A stretch of DNA of 64,000 nucleotides from Candidatus Melainabacteria bacterium (GTDB lineage Bacteria > Cyanobacteriota > Vampirovibrionia > Vampirovibrionales > Vampirovibrionaceae). Where the stretch lies: NCBI GenBank assembly GCA_902168245.1, contig CABHPA010000053.1:1-64000 (forward strand), in the 5' to 3' direction. Shown here in pieces: positions 26,395 through 35,809 of the stretch. Below the pieces are notes generated by a model. It made no database searches. It had not been told where the DNA came from and was given only the letters and a program-made list of their open reading frames with translations. Every line of letters begins with the position of its first letter. Position 1 is the stretch's first letter. A program made the position numbers and the translations under genes.

Positions 26395-27113
26395 TGACGA
26401 GCGATTCCTCAACGCCGCAAAAAATCAGCATTCTGATTCCCGTGTATAACGAGGTTCGTTTTTTAACCGTCCTATTGGGCAAGGTGGAGGCCGTGGACTT
26501 TTGCGGGCTGCAAAAGGAAATCATCCTGGTGGATGACGGTTCCACCGACGGCACCCTGGATTTATTAAAACCTTACGAAAGCAACCCGCTTTACAAGGTG
26601 GTGTATCATCCACGCAACATGGGCAAAGGCGCTGCCCTACGCACCGCCATTCAACATGCCTCCGGCGATTTAATCGTGATTCAGGACGCCGATCTCGAAT
26701 ACGATCCGCAGGATTACCCGGAACTCATCCAACTGATCATCGACGGCAAGGCCGATGTGGTGTACGGCAGCCGCCTGACTGCGGGCAAGCCGGTGCGCGC
26801 CTTTAACGTGCTGCATTACTTTGGCAACAAGTTCCTCACCTTTATTACCAATATTCTCTACAACACCACGCTAACGGACATGGAAACCTGCTACAAGGCG
26901 TTCCGCGCGGAAATCATCAAGCCCCTTACCATCCGCTCCAATCGGTTCGATTTTGAGCCGGAAATTACCGCCAAAGTCCTCAAACAGAAAGTTCGCCTGT
27001 TTGAAGCGCCCATTTCCTACAGCGGACGGAATTTTGACGAAGGCAAGAAAATCACCTGGCGCGACGGCATTGTGGCCGTATGGACTCTGCTCAAATATCG
27101 CTTTGTCGATTAA
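26394..27113 (+). CDS. Family 2 glycosyltransferase (dolichol-phosphate-mannose synthase-like)
   Basis: A 239-residue GT-A enzyme transferring a sugar from a nucleotide sugar, typically to a polyprenyl phosphate. It has the N-terminal ISILIPVYNEVRFL, IILVDDGSTDGT, GKGAALRTAI, the DxD-type VIQDADLEYDPQDYP, and ETCYKAFR. It lacks the C-terminal membrane helices of many homologues, so it should be soluble or peripheral. The ATG overlaps the stop of the TPR gene (TGATG form), implying coupling. Its 3' end overlaps the convergent exported-protein gene by four bases. Confidence 0.92.
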   Translation: MTSDSSTPQKISILIPVYNEVRFLTVLLGKVEAVDFCGLQKEIILVDDGSTDGTLDLLKPYESNPLYKVVYHPRNMGKGAALRTAIQHASGDLIVIQDADLEYDPQDYPELIQLIIDGKADVVYGSRLTAGKPVRAFNVLHYFGNKFLTFITNILYNTTLTDMETCYKAFRAEIIKPLTIRSNRFDFEPEITAKVLKQKVRLFEAPISYSGRNFDEGKKITWRDGIVAVWTLLKYRFVD

Positions 27114-27739
27114 TCCCGCAAGCCTTGAGCTTTATTCAACAAATCAATCCACTGCGCACGTCGATCTTTCGACATAGTTGGTCGGCTTGCGTAATGCATC
27201 ACATACATGCCTGTCTCATTCGTCCAGATGCGTTGCAATTCATGCTGATTTTCGGCAGGCGTGTCCGTCACAATGAATTCATACATCAGATCGGTCGGTT
27301 TATTGGAAATCACGTTGACTGTGGGCTTAAAGCCCTGTTGCCGCATCTGATCCATCATCAATTCCATAAACTTTTGTGGTGTCATTCTCTGCTGCAAACC
27401 GGGAAAAAATTGAGTCGTGACCAATTCAGTCCAAGCGCCTACTTTTTCATTTGGCAGGCCATACTCCATCATGGGTTGATTCGGTTGCTGATTCCACCAG
27501 TTTAAGCGCCATGCTCGCCCATCAAGCACTGGCGCAATTGGAAGCACCTGAAGGGCCGGTTTTAAATCAGGTGAAAGCTGAGTAATGGCCGTATTGCAAG
27601 CCAGTTTGCCATTTTGAACAAAATATTCAACACATTGTTGAGGATTTTGAGGCGCAGGCAATTGCGAACCAGCAAAGGAAAAACTCGCCATGCTCGTTAG
27701 ACACGCTAGCAACAAAACCCTTGAAAGATAACGATTCAC
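27110..27739 (-). CDS. Exported hypothetical protein
   Basis: A 209-residue protein starting at GTG with AAGGAG well placed upstream. The N-terminus MNRYLSRVLLLACLTSMASF followed by SFAGS is a good Sec signal peptide. The mature part contains only two cysteines (ECV-type QCVEYF and KLACNTAI), about 13 residues apart, perhaps a disulfide. No family is recognised. It is encoded upstream of nothing on its strand and convergent with the glycosyltransferase gene. Confidence 0.75.
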   Translation of the reverse strand: MNRYLSRVLLLACLTSMASFSFAGSQLPAPQNPQQCVEYFVQNGKLACNTAITQLSPDLKPALQVLPIAPVLDGRAWRLNWWNQQPNQPMMEYGLPNEKVGAWTELVTTQFFPGLQQRMTPQKFMELMMDQMRQQGFKPTVNVISNKPTDLMYEFIVTDTPAENQHELQRIWTNETGMYVMHYASRPTMSKDRRAQWIDLLNKAQGLRD

Positions 27740-27777
27740 CTGTAATCTCCTTTTTATTACAAATAATACTTGAATAC

Positions 27778-27811
27778 AGAAAAGAAGGACCCGTTTGGAT
27801 CCTTCTTTTCT
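27778..27811 (-). terminator. Terminator of ahcY
   Basis: A perfect 12-bp stem (AGAAAAGAAGGA at 27778-27789 with TCCTTCTTTTCT at 27800-27811) and ten-base loop directly follow the ahcY stop. Its A- and T-rich arms would let it work in both directions. Confidence 0.85.
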
Positions 27812-27825
27812 AAAATTTCCGGTTT

Positions 27826-29109
<1,284 letters not shown>

Positions 29110-29289
29110 CTAAACACTTGCTCTAATCTTTTATATGTCTATATATCACGGGATCGCCTAGGGAGATCCCGGCAAACCTCTCGGCCCACTCTACCAAATA
29201 ATCAAGCCCAATCCAAGCCAAACCACTTGAACGGGCCGCCCTCAATCAGCCCTTCCTTTACAGGCGCGCGCAAGGGCGGGCAGGCCCGG

Positions 29290-29934
29290 TTAATCTTCCT
29301 GCAAGTCCCTGCCAAGGGCTTCACGAGTTTCAATAATGGCATTCAGTTCATCAATGGCGTTCAGGGCGGTTTGCAGCTTGGTTTGCAGCAGTTCGTCGTC
29401 TTCCCGCTTGTCCAGAGCGCCACCCCGGTACATGCGACGGAAGCGATTGGAAAGCCGCCAGTAGCTAATGGCGTCGTCCAGATTAGAAACCGCCTTTTCT
29501 ATTAGCTGGTAGCTCTGGAACTTTTCCTCTCCGTGGGTAAAGGTGCCTTTAAACCGGACATTATCCAGGCTGAGCCGCTGCGATAACGCGCCCAACTGCT
29601 GCAAGGACAAGGTTCTGTCCTGAAGATCCAGCCGTTTTCGAACCCATAGCAATTCCGTGCTGATTTTAGAGGCCCGCTCCAGATACGCCTTGTAAATGCC
29701 TCGCGCTTTAATATCCTGCCCCGCAATCACCGAGGCGTTCTCGTAAGCGCCTGAGGCGGCATATCCGTCAATTTTGCCCAGATCGGCCTTAACTGTGTCC
29801 AGCTCAGCCTTATCGGAGTAATGCGCACCTGCCTGAACGGTTTTCTCGGCCATTCCCCATCCGGAGAATAGGCAAAAAGCCATGAGCAGCCCTATACTAG
29901 GGAGCAAGTAACGAAAAACCACCGGCTTATTCAT
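29290..29934 (-). CDS. Exported helical hypothetical protein
   Basis: About 214 residues. The start at 29934 (MNKPVVFRYLLPSIGLLMAF) gives a clean signal peptide, with cleavage expected near GWGMAEK. The frame itself is open to 29985. The mature part is almost all helical and charged (for example ASKISTELLWVRKRLDLQD), with possible coiled coils. No family recognised. It lies upstream of ahcY by 190 bases on the same strand. Confidence 0.7.
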   Translation of the reverse strand: MNKPVVFRYLLPSIGLLMAFCLFSGWGMAEKTVQAGAHYSDKAELDTVKADLGKIDGYAASGAYENASVIAGQDIKARGIYKAYLERASKISTELLWVRKRLDLQDRTLSLQQLGALSQRLSLDNVRFKGTFTHGEEKFQSYQLIEKAVSNLDDAISYWRLSNRFRRMYRGGALDKREDDELLQTKLQTALNAIDELNAIIETREALGRDLQED

Positions 29935-30170
29935 CATCACCTTTTGCATGGGTTTGCATGAGGGATCGTACTCGTTCATTACCAATTTTCATTGTAGCTG
30001 TTCGGGGGGAGATGTAACCAGCTACTTTCGGGCGACTGGCAATCCCTTGAAAATGGCAAAACGCTTGCAGAATAGGGCAATTTCGCCCTTTTGATTGTTT
30101 TTATTTAATAAAGATATAATTCTGCCCGGACTTCTTCGCAAGAATTATCCGCGCAGGAAGGAGTCGTGCC

Positions 30171-30575
30171 ATGACCACCCATTGCCGCACCTTTCTGGAA
30201 TCCCTGCACCGGGGAACCGGCAAGCTGATTAAAATCGGCAATCGTACACTGGCCGCCATCGTGGCGCTAGGCAGCTTGTTCTGCCTATTGGCGTTCGGCT
30301 GTTTCCACATCATACGGCAGCCAGAAAAAGTGTTTCACATGCAAGCCTTCATGTTCAACTATTCCGACTTTTCCCATGCCGAAGCCGATGGCCTGGCCGC
30401 CTCAAGCTCAAGCGGGCGACCCAAAGGCAACGTCCCGCAAGATCCCAACTGGGATGGGGTACTGGCAGGCTCCAGCCTAGGCTTTTCCCTGGGCCGGAAT
30501 ATCCCGCTGATTGGCGGTGTGGTCGGGCCGGTGGCAGGGGCCATTCTGGGTTACGAAATGGACTCCAAAATTTAA
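30171..30575 (+). CDS. Small membrane protein with glycine-zipper C-terminus
   Basis: A 134-residue protein with AAGGAG shortly before the ATG. One transmembrane segment is clear (TLAAIVALGSLFCLLAFGCF), and its FGC could be mistaken for a lipobox but lies too deep after the start. The C-terminal end, GVLAGSSLGFSLGRNIPLIG then GVVGPVAGAILGYEMD, has the GxxxG spacing of glycine-zipper proteins that insert in or span membranes. Function unknown. Confidence 0.7.
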   Translation: MTTHCRTFLESLHRGTGKLIKIGNRTLAAIVALGSLFCLLAFGCFHIIRQPEKVFHMQAFMFNYSDFSHAEADGLAASSSSGRPKGNVPQDPNWDGVLAGSSLGFSLGRNIPLIGGVVGPVAGAILGYEMDSKI

Positions 30576-30661
30576 CCAGAACAAGCCTGTTGCAGGTCAG
30601 TTATTGACGGAAGGCCGCCGGATGGAATTGCGGCCCCGCTGGATTCCCGGGTCGCTCCTGG

Positions 30662-30777
30662 GCCGGTTAGATCTACCGGCGTTTTCAACATAAACCGGCT
30701 GGCCGATGCTAAGCGCAGGCGGAATCTTCTAGGATAGTGCTTAGGGCGGATAAACCAGACGGCTCCGCCCATTCCGC
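30662..30777. other. Non-coding stretch with strong nested and crossing inverted repeats
   Basis: Four complementary pairs lie in 116 bases: GCCGG/CCGGC (30662-30666, 30676-30680); CTAAGC/GCTTAG (30709-30714, 30739-30744); GCGGAAT/ATTCCGC (30719-30725, 30771-30777); GGGCGG/CCGCCC (30744-30749, 30765-30770). The third and fourth nest and stack. The second crosses the third, as in a pseudoknot or a switch between two folds. The strand of any transcript is unknown. Two small open frames overlap just downstream on opposite strands, neither convincing. Confidence 0.45.
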
Positions 30778-31222
30778 TAAAAGCGTGGGTTGAACCATGA
30801 ATTTGAACGAAGAGTGCTTACTCCAATTCCTGAAAAACGATTTGCCCGCCCCCGGCGCGATCGATGACAGTTCGCCCGACCCCACAGGCGGACTCACTTC
30901 CGATCTCAAACGAATCTTGCGGCGCAGGCATTACGTGTCCTTCCCACCGGCCATTTTGATTCGCCGCCCCTACGACTAGCCATTCACCTTCCCGCGCCTG
31001 CGCCGTGCGGCCCTTCAGCTCAGACCACACCTTCGCTGGGTTATTGAGCCAAATTTCAGCGCCTTACAAGTATTTTGGGAAATTGTTAACAATTATAACA
31101 ACTCATAACCAATCCACTGGGTTTTAGCCGTTGTTTGGAGCGATAAACCCTTGGTGCAGAATGGTTTTGCCCTGAAATTAAAGTTTCAGGCCCCCTTGCC
31201 TATATATTTTATATAAGATTTG
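30778..31222. other. Non-coding stretch with no supported gene
   Basis: Two mutually antisense frames of 60-70 codons (30797-30979 plus, 30818-31030 minus) lack convincing ribosome sites. A perfect hairpin, CCTGAAA/TTTCAGG (31171-31190), lies just before an AT-rich run (31201-31217) that may hold the promoter of the candidate small RNA. Nothing else recognisable is present. Confidence 0.5.
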
Positions 31223-31336
31223 ACTCTATCTCCTCATTATCTCAACCTCTCAACTCCGACTTAAGACTTCACTTCAACTTGCACTTACAGTTAACTCCTC
31301 ATAGCGCGCACAACTTCCCAAGGGTTGTGCTTTTTT
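31223..31336 (+). ncRNA. Candidate small RNA, Yfr1-like CUCCUC motif plus terminator
   Basis: A pyrimidine-rich, nearly G-free stretch holds two CTCCTC motifs (31230-31235 and 31295-31300), the second as ACTCCTCA directly before an intrinsic terminator. The 5' end is a guess from TATAAG at 31212-31217. Cyanobacterial Yfr1 RNA keeps an unpaired ACUCCUCACAC between two stem-loops, the last being its terminator. Here 8 of those 11 bases are present in the same place. The 5' stem-loop of Yfr1 is not evident (only AACT/AGTT). Positions 31247-31256 are complementary to the leader of the downstream CBS gene. Confidence 0.45.
31308..31336 (+). terminator. Intrinsic terminator of the candidate small RNA
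   Basis: GCACAAC (31308-31314) and GTTGTGC (31324-31330) form a 7-bp stem followed at once by six T (31331-31336). No protein gene ends upstream on this strand within 700 bases, so it must end a non-coding transcript. Confidence 0.8.
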
Positions 31337-31486
31337 CTTTCTTCACGGTCTCAAAGACTGTTCCGTATGTGCATACTCGTCCGTTTTCACCTCTCTTGAG
31401 CCACTCAATCACGGAAGCCGGGATTTCTTACCCGAACGAGCAATAGACAGATGCTTGTTCGAGCGATACGCTATTTACCATTGCTG

Positions 31487-31625
31487 TATACTGTAAGTAC
31501 ATCGTGGCTTTGAAACAGGCGGAGGCGTGATCCGCACTTATTCCCCACCCACACGCAAAGCAAAGCGCACGGCACCCACTGAGTTGAGAGAGAGAACGCG
31601 CCAAACGCGCGTAGAGAGAATTAAT
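31487..31625 (+). promoter_or_regulatory. Promoter-like box and purine-rich leader of the CBS gene
   Basis: TATACT at 31487-31492 could be a -10 box, giving a leader of about 125 bases. The leader ends with GAGTTGAGAG (31581-31590), a hairpin ACGCGC/GCGCGT (31596-31601 with 31607-31612) flanked on both sides by AGAGAG runs, and then the ATG at 31626. GAGTTGAGAG is the exact complement of 31247-31256 in the candidate small RNA. Confidence 0.4.
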
Positions 31626-32006
31626 ATGCGTGTTTATGACATTATGGACTCCCGTATAGCAACAGTTTCGGCGAACGATTATGCCGCGGAAGCCCTGCGG
31701 CTGATGACCCTTTGGCGTCGGCCCTGGATTTTCGTGCTGGATTGCAACGAGCTGATTGGGATCGCCTACGCCAAGGACATGGAACGGCTTTCGCAATCGC
31801 TGCTACGGGAACAGGATGTACGGGAACATTTAAAAACCAACCTGCTGGCCATTGGCCCAGATGCAGACACCCAGGAAGCCGAGCGAATGCTGCGCCTGGG
31901 CCGCCGGGAATTCCTGACGGTGGTGAAAGACGGTTGCCCCATCGGCATCATCACCCCCGATTCGCTGACTAGGCCCGGCCAGGCCGTCAGCCTGCAAGCC
32001 AGCTAA
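31626..32006 (+). CDS. Stand-alone CBS-domain pair protein
   Basis: A 126-residue protein consisting of two CBS motifs and little else. The first covers VYDIMDSRIATVSANDYAAE to LIGIAYAKDM, the second NLLAIGPDADTQEAERML to GCPIGIITPDSL. Such pairs bind adenine nucleotides (AMP, ATP, SAM or c-di-AMP) and sense energy or signal state. The frame extends to 31527, but the ATG at 31626 starts exactly where CBS domains begin, and the upstream part reads as low-complexity leader. Its target is unknown. The leader may be regulated by RNA pairing. Confidence 0.8.
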   Translation: MRVYDIMDSRIATVSANDYAAEALRLMTLWRRPWIFVLDCNELIGIAYAKDMERLSQSLLREQDVREHLKTNLLAIGPDADTQEAERMLRLGRREFLTVVKDGCPIGIITPDSLTRPGQAVSLQAS

Positions 32007-32020
32007 GCCCCGGAGCCGGA

Positions 32021-32326
32021 CTACCGGCTAAAATCGGATGCCCGCAGCTCGTGAATCCAGCGGGAGAATTGCCAGTGGTCGTAACTTCGGCAATACCCAA
32101 CCAGGCTTTTCAGCAATTGATGCCCTGTTGCGCTTTTGCCTTCAAAGCCTCGGTACCCGTTGCAGTCTATCATTTCGATTTCAGCGTGGATCACCCGACT
32201 CACCATATCATCCGGCGCAGGCGGCAACAGCAATATGCGGGCCAGCCAGTCGTACAAATGCCGCTCAGGGGCGCGTTCCCGGTGTTCCTGCTTTTGCAGG
32301 TAAGCGCTAAAGGCTTCGAGGATCAA
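32021..32326 (-). CDS. Hypothetical protein, 101 residues
   Basis: Starts at TTG with GAAGGAAC 8 bases upstream. The sequence is helical and aromatic-rich (RHLYDWLARILLLPPAPDDM, SYDHWQFSRWIHELR), which reads like a real soluble protein. Frames on the opposite strand read as low-quality translations. No family recognised. It converges on the CBS-domain gene with a 14-base gap. Confidence 0.5.
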   Translation of the reverse strand: MILEAFSAYLQKQEHRERAPERHLYDWLARILLLPPAPDDMVSRVIHAEIEMIDCNGYRGFEGKSATGHQLLKSLVGYCRSYDHWQFSRWIHELRASDFSR

Positions 32327-32493
32327 AGAGCCGTTCCTTCACTTGGTATGGAAACACGGTAAATACGATATTGCCGCAAAGGCATTGCGAGATTCATTTT
32401 CATTATTTTACCAGATGCTCCCTCCCTGCCATCCGCCCCCACGAGGATTGACAGCCCGGAATTTCCGGCAAGCCCGGCCTATTCCGTCATTAT

Positions 32494-33294
32494 TTATTGA
32501 AAGTCCGTGGAATAGATGCGCTTGCGATAGTAAAACTTCAGCACCGGGTGCCGGTTTTCCATTTCCATCCAGGCCAGGGCTTGCCGTGGTGCATGCTCTT
32601 TCCACTTGGGGCGGTATACTTCCATGCGGTTGATCGGCACCACGCCAATCACCTTGCCGGATCGCTTAATGACAAACACTCGGTAAACCGGCTCATCCGA
32701 CTTGATGTTAGGGCGACCCTGCGGCGCGGGCCTTGTACCCTGGGGCGATGCGGACTCCGGCGCAGCCGCGCGCGCCTTGCGGGAATAGACTGCTTCATTG
32801 TCCACGGCAGGGTATTCCCCTTCCAACGGCGGCAAAGCCGGTTCAACGGCAGCATCGGGCGGGGCATTCAGGTCATTTTCATTAAACGTTACCGGGGGTT
32901 CAATGGTTTTCAGGGACACCTTGGGGGAGCCATCGTTCGCATCCCCCGGCTTAATCAGGTAATAGCCCTTGGGAATGGATACATTGTTGTAATGGATGTT
33001 CTGGGTAATCCGGGCCAGCGCGTAGGGGGAATACTCTTTTTTGTAACGGTTGAAATAATCCCCCAGCTCCGCCGGGTCAACGTCAATGTAATCTCGCGGG
33101 TTCGGCGTGTAGTATTTTTGTGGCGGATCGGTACCGGCCTTGCCCTGAGTACTGTCCGGATCATCGAACAGCCCCACTCGACCGGAGCTGGCTTGTGTCC
33201 AGTCGCCATCCCAGGCCAGCGCGCTAGCGCTGATCGCCACCAGCAGGATCATCACCCCAAGTACGCAAAGCTGTCTCAAACGAATCGTCCTCAT
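32494..33294 (-). CDS. Exported hypothetical protein
   Basis: A 266-residue protein. The start at 33294 (MRTIRLRQLCVLGVMILLVA) gives a signal peptide with expected cleavage after SALA. The frame is open to 33342. The mature N-terminal half has many Tyr and Pro (PPQKYYTPNPRDYIDVDP) and a conserved-looking DIDVDPAEL-type region. A Pro/Ala-rich linker follows. The C-terminal 75 residues are basic and beta-like (VYRVFVIKRSGKVIGVVPIN). Likely periplasmic or surface located. Function unknown. Confidence 0.75.
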   Translation of the reverse strand: MRTIRLRQLCVLGVMILLVAISASALAWDGDWTQASSGRVGLFDDPDSTQGKAGTDPPQKYYTPNPRDYIDVDPAELGDYFNRYKKEYSPYALARITQNIHYNNVSIPKGYYLIKPGDANDGSPKVSLKTIEPPVTFNENDLNAPPDAAVEPALPPLEGEYPAVDNEAVYSRKARAAAPESASPQGTRPAPQGRPNIKSDEPVYRVFVIKRSGKVIGVVPINRMEVYRPKWKEHAPRQALAWMEMENRHPVLKFYYRKRIYSTDFQ

Positions 33295-33399
33295 ACATTC
33301 ACTGTATCCAGCATCGGACAATCCGCAAATTTCTTTGAACAAAGTTATAGGTCTTCCCCCTGCGAAAGGCTAACGCCTCATCGAAGGGCAATCAAGGGA

Positions 33400-34071
33400 T
33401 TATCCCCGAAGCGCCTGAATGGTTGCGGGAATATCGTCGGACTTAAAAACGGCGGAACCGGCCACCAGCACATTAGCGCCCGCAGCCCTCACCTGTTCGG
33501 CATTTTTGGGCGAAACCCCGCCATCCACCTCTATGTGGATAGGCCGATTGCAGATCAGCTGCCGCACCTGGGCAATTTTCTCCAGGCTGCGGGGAATAAA
33601 GCTTTGCCCGCCAAAACCAGGGTTCACGGACATTACCAGCACCAGATCCAGTTCATCCAGCACGTTTTCAATCACATTCACCGGGGTGGAAGGGTTCAGG
33701 GAGACCCCTGCCTTGCAACCCAACCGTCGAATCTCGGTTAAAGTGCGGTGCAGGTGCGGGCAGGTTTCCGCATGCACAGTCAGCACATCGGCCCCGGCAT
33801 TGATAAAGTCGGCAAGGTAGCGCTCCGGCTTTTCAATCATCAGGTGTACATCGAACGGCAGCTTAGAATGCGGGCGAAGCGCCTCAATAATGGGTGGCCC
33901 CAACGTCAGGTTCGGCACAAACATACCGTCCATCACGTCCACATGCACCCAATCGGCCCCGGCTGTTTCCAGGCGACGCAACTCGTCACCCAGGCGGGCA
34001 AAATCGGCGGAGAGGATGGAGGGAGCCACCAGCACCCGGCCCGGCTCATAAGCAGGAGAAAATTGACTCAT
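33400..34071 (-). CDS. rpe: Ribulose-phosphate 3-epimerase
   Basis: A 223-residue TIM-barrel metalloenzyme interconverting ribulose-5-phosphate and xylulose-5-phosphate in the pentose phosphate pathway. It has [30 protein letters not shown] (metal-ligand His/Asp), [27 protein letters not shown] and [11 protein letters not shown]. The frame is open to 34335, but the start at 34071 (or the adjacent ATG at 34074) gives family length and avoids overlap with the divergent acyltransferase gene. Confidence 0.94.
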   Translation of the reverse strand: MSQFSPAYEPGRVLVAPSILSADFARLGDELRRLETAGADWVHVDVMDGMFVPNLTLGPPIIEALRPHSKLPFDVHLMIEKPERYLADFINAGADVLTVHAETCPHLHRTLTEIRRLGCKAGVSLNPSTPVNVIENVLDELDLVLVMSVNPGFGGQSFIPRSLEKIAQVRQLICNRPIHIEVDGGVSPKNAEQVRAAGANVLVAGSAVFKSDDIPATIQALRG

Positions 34072-34174
34072 CATAGCCAGCAATTTTACCGCAAAGCGAG
34101 CAAACATGCTTGCGCTTCCCACAAATTTCCCGGCATTGCCAGCGCCTGAAATCCCCGGTATGCTGAAAACTGCC

Positions 34175-34888
34175 ATGGCTAAAAGAAAAAAGCGCAACCC
34201 GCTCAAAAACAACCTGCTGCTCAAAAAACTGCTGTCCGAACTAGCCGGGCAACCCATGCGGCTGATTCGCGCTTCCTGGCGAGTGGATGGCAGCACGGCC
34301 CACCCCAAGGCGGAAGTATTGCTGAAAGAAGGCACTCCGGTGATTTATGCCCTATGGCATGGCCGCATGTACTGCCTGTTCAAAGCGGTACCGCTAGATA
34401 AAGTCGCCATCCTGGTAAGCCCCAGCAACGATGGGGAGTTTATCACCCGAATCGCCCAAAAGATTGGCTTTCAACACTTTGTTCGCGGTTCCCACAAGCG
34501 GGGCGGCACCCAGGCCATTTTAGGTTTACGCAAAGCCCTGCTGGAAGACAAGCATTCCATCGCCTTTACCGTGGATGGCCCCCGTGGCCCGCGTTACAAG
34601 GTAAAGCCCGGCATTATTCGTCTGGCCAGCCAGACCGGCTCGCCTATCATTCCGCTGGGGGCGGCAAGCCGCTGGTTGCTGAAAAAATTTGACCGTTCCT
34701 GGGATCATTTCCACGCGCCACTGCCCTTTACGGGTTTACACCTCACCTATGGCGAACCCTTGCTAGTGCCTCCCGGCCTAAGCGAGGATGAAGTGACTCA
34801 ATACGGCCAAAAGCTGGAAGAGGAATTGTTGCGAATCAACCTGGACGCTGACACCCAGTACGGCTTTAACAACCGGGAGCGGCTCTGA
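34175..34888 (+). CDS. DUF374 lysophospholipid acyltransferase-like protein
   Basis: A 237-residue protein of the DUF374 branch of the PlsC/LpxL-type acyltransferase superfamily, probably acylating a lipid precursor at the inner membrane. The family motifs are in order: [39 protein letters not shown] and [16 protein letters not shown]. Starts at 34106, 34160 and 34175 are all possible. TTGCCA (34136-34141) with TATGCT (34158-34163, 16-base spacing) would put transcription just before 34175, so I chose that codon. Confidence 0.85.
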   Translation: MAKRKKRNPLKNNLLLKKLLSELAGQPMRLIRASWRVDGSTAHPKAEVLLKEGTPVIYALWHGRMYCLFKAVPLDKVAILVSPSNDGEFITRIAQKIGFQHFVRGSHKRGGTQAILGLRKALLEDKHSIAFTVDGPRGPRYKVKPGIIRLASQTGSPIIPLGAASRWLLKKFDRSWDHFHAPLPFTGLHLTYGEPLLVPPGLSEDEVTQYGQKLEEELLRINLDADTQYGFNNRERL

Positions 34889-34953
34889 CGCATTTTTGCG
34901 AATCCCGGCCAAAGGCGTTCCCTCCCCCGACGAGTGGCTTTACAATGGACAGT

Positions 34954-35679
34954 ATGAGCATCGCTGTTTCCCATTACCGCAAAACCCTGGGTTATTCCGT
35001 GCAAAATCGCCCGATTGACGGGGTGTTTTTCGGCCCGGAGAACCCGGAGCAACTGAACACCCTGATGATTGGCCTTTTCCATGGGGATGAAGCCATCAGT
35101 GCAGAACTGTTGCAACGGTTTATAGAGCATTTACAGGCCGGAAAATTTGCCAAAGCAGCGATCGATTTCCAGCAATTCCCCACCCTGATTGTCCCGGTGC
35201 TAAACCCGGACGGTTTGGCCGCCCATACACGGGTAAACGCCAATCTGACAGACCTCAACCGAAACTACCCCACGCCTGATTGGCAGGAAAATAACCGGAA
35301 AAGCAAGTACTACTCAGGGAAAAAAGCAGCCAGTGAACCGGAAACCCGTTTAGTAATGGAGCTAATCGAGACCTACCATCCCTTGAAGATTATCACTGTG
35401 CATTCTCCGTACAAGGTATTGAACTTTGACGGCCCGGCCAGGGCGTTGGCCGATACCATGGCGGCGGAATCCGGGTATCCCGTGGTGGAAAGCATCGGCT
35501 ACCCAACGCCCGGCTCCTTTGGCACCTATGCGGGAGTACTACGACAGATTCCGGTGATTACCCTGGAGCTGCCGCCCGGTTTTGACGAACCGCCCGATCC
35601 TGAGGCAGCCCCGCCGGAGACCCTGGATCAGGTATGGCAAGACAACCAGGCGGTGCTGGAAGCTGGCATTCTGTTTTAA
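34954..35679 (+). CDS. M14 zinc carboxypeptidase, MpaA-like
   Basis: A 241-residue metallopeptidase like murein tripeptide amidase MpaA, which releases diaminopimelate from recycled murein peptides. Zinc ligands are visible in LFHGDEAISAELL (His, Glu) and ITVHSPYKVL (His). The substrate-binding NPDGLAAHTRVNANLTDLNR matches the M14 pattern, and the catalytic Glu lies in VITLELPPGF. No signal peptide, so it should act in the cytoplasm. TACAAT (34941-34946) overlaps an earlier ATG at 34945, favouring the ATG at 34954 on a very short leader. Confidence 0.85.
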   Translation: MSIAVSHYRKTLGYSVQNRPIDGVFFGPENPEQLNTLMIGLFHGDEAISAELLQRFIEHLQAGKFAKAAIDFQQFPTLIVPVLNPDGLAAHTRVNANLTDLNRNYPTPDWQENNRKSKYYSGKKAASEPETRLVMELIETYHPLKIITVHSPYKVLNFDGPARALADTMAAESGYPVVESIGYPTPGSFGTYAGVLRQIPVITLELPPGFDEPPDPEAAPPETLDQVWQDNQAVLEAGILF

Positions 35680-35759
35680 ACACGGGTCAAATCACCCGGC
35701 AATCTATACCATTCCGTTCAACGCCACCTGGAAAAGAAGGTTACACCTGAAACGCAGAA

Positions 35760-35779
35760 GACCTGCCCGAAGGCAGGTC
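35760..35779 (-). terminator. Hairpin downstream of rpsA
   Basis: GACCTGCC and GGCAGGTC form an 8-bp stem closed, on the minus strand, by a UUCG tetraloop, followed by TTCTGCGTTT. The T-tract is weak, but the position 30 bases after the rpsA stop fits a terminator. It also lies 80 bases after the convergent M14 gene. Confidence 0.6.
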
Positions 35780-35809
35780 AAATCGCAGAGTATTTATTTT
35801 AAGGTTGCT

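Noticed and set aside
30797-31030. Two small overlapping frames on opposite strands
   Set aside because: Neither has a convincing ribosome site; they lie beside a structured non-coding stretch.
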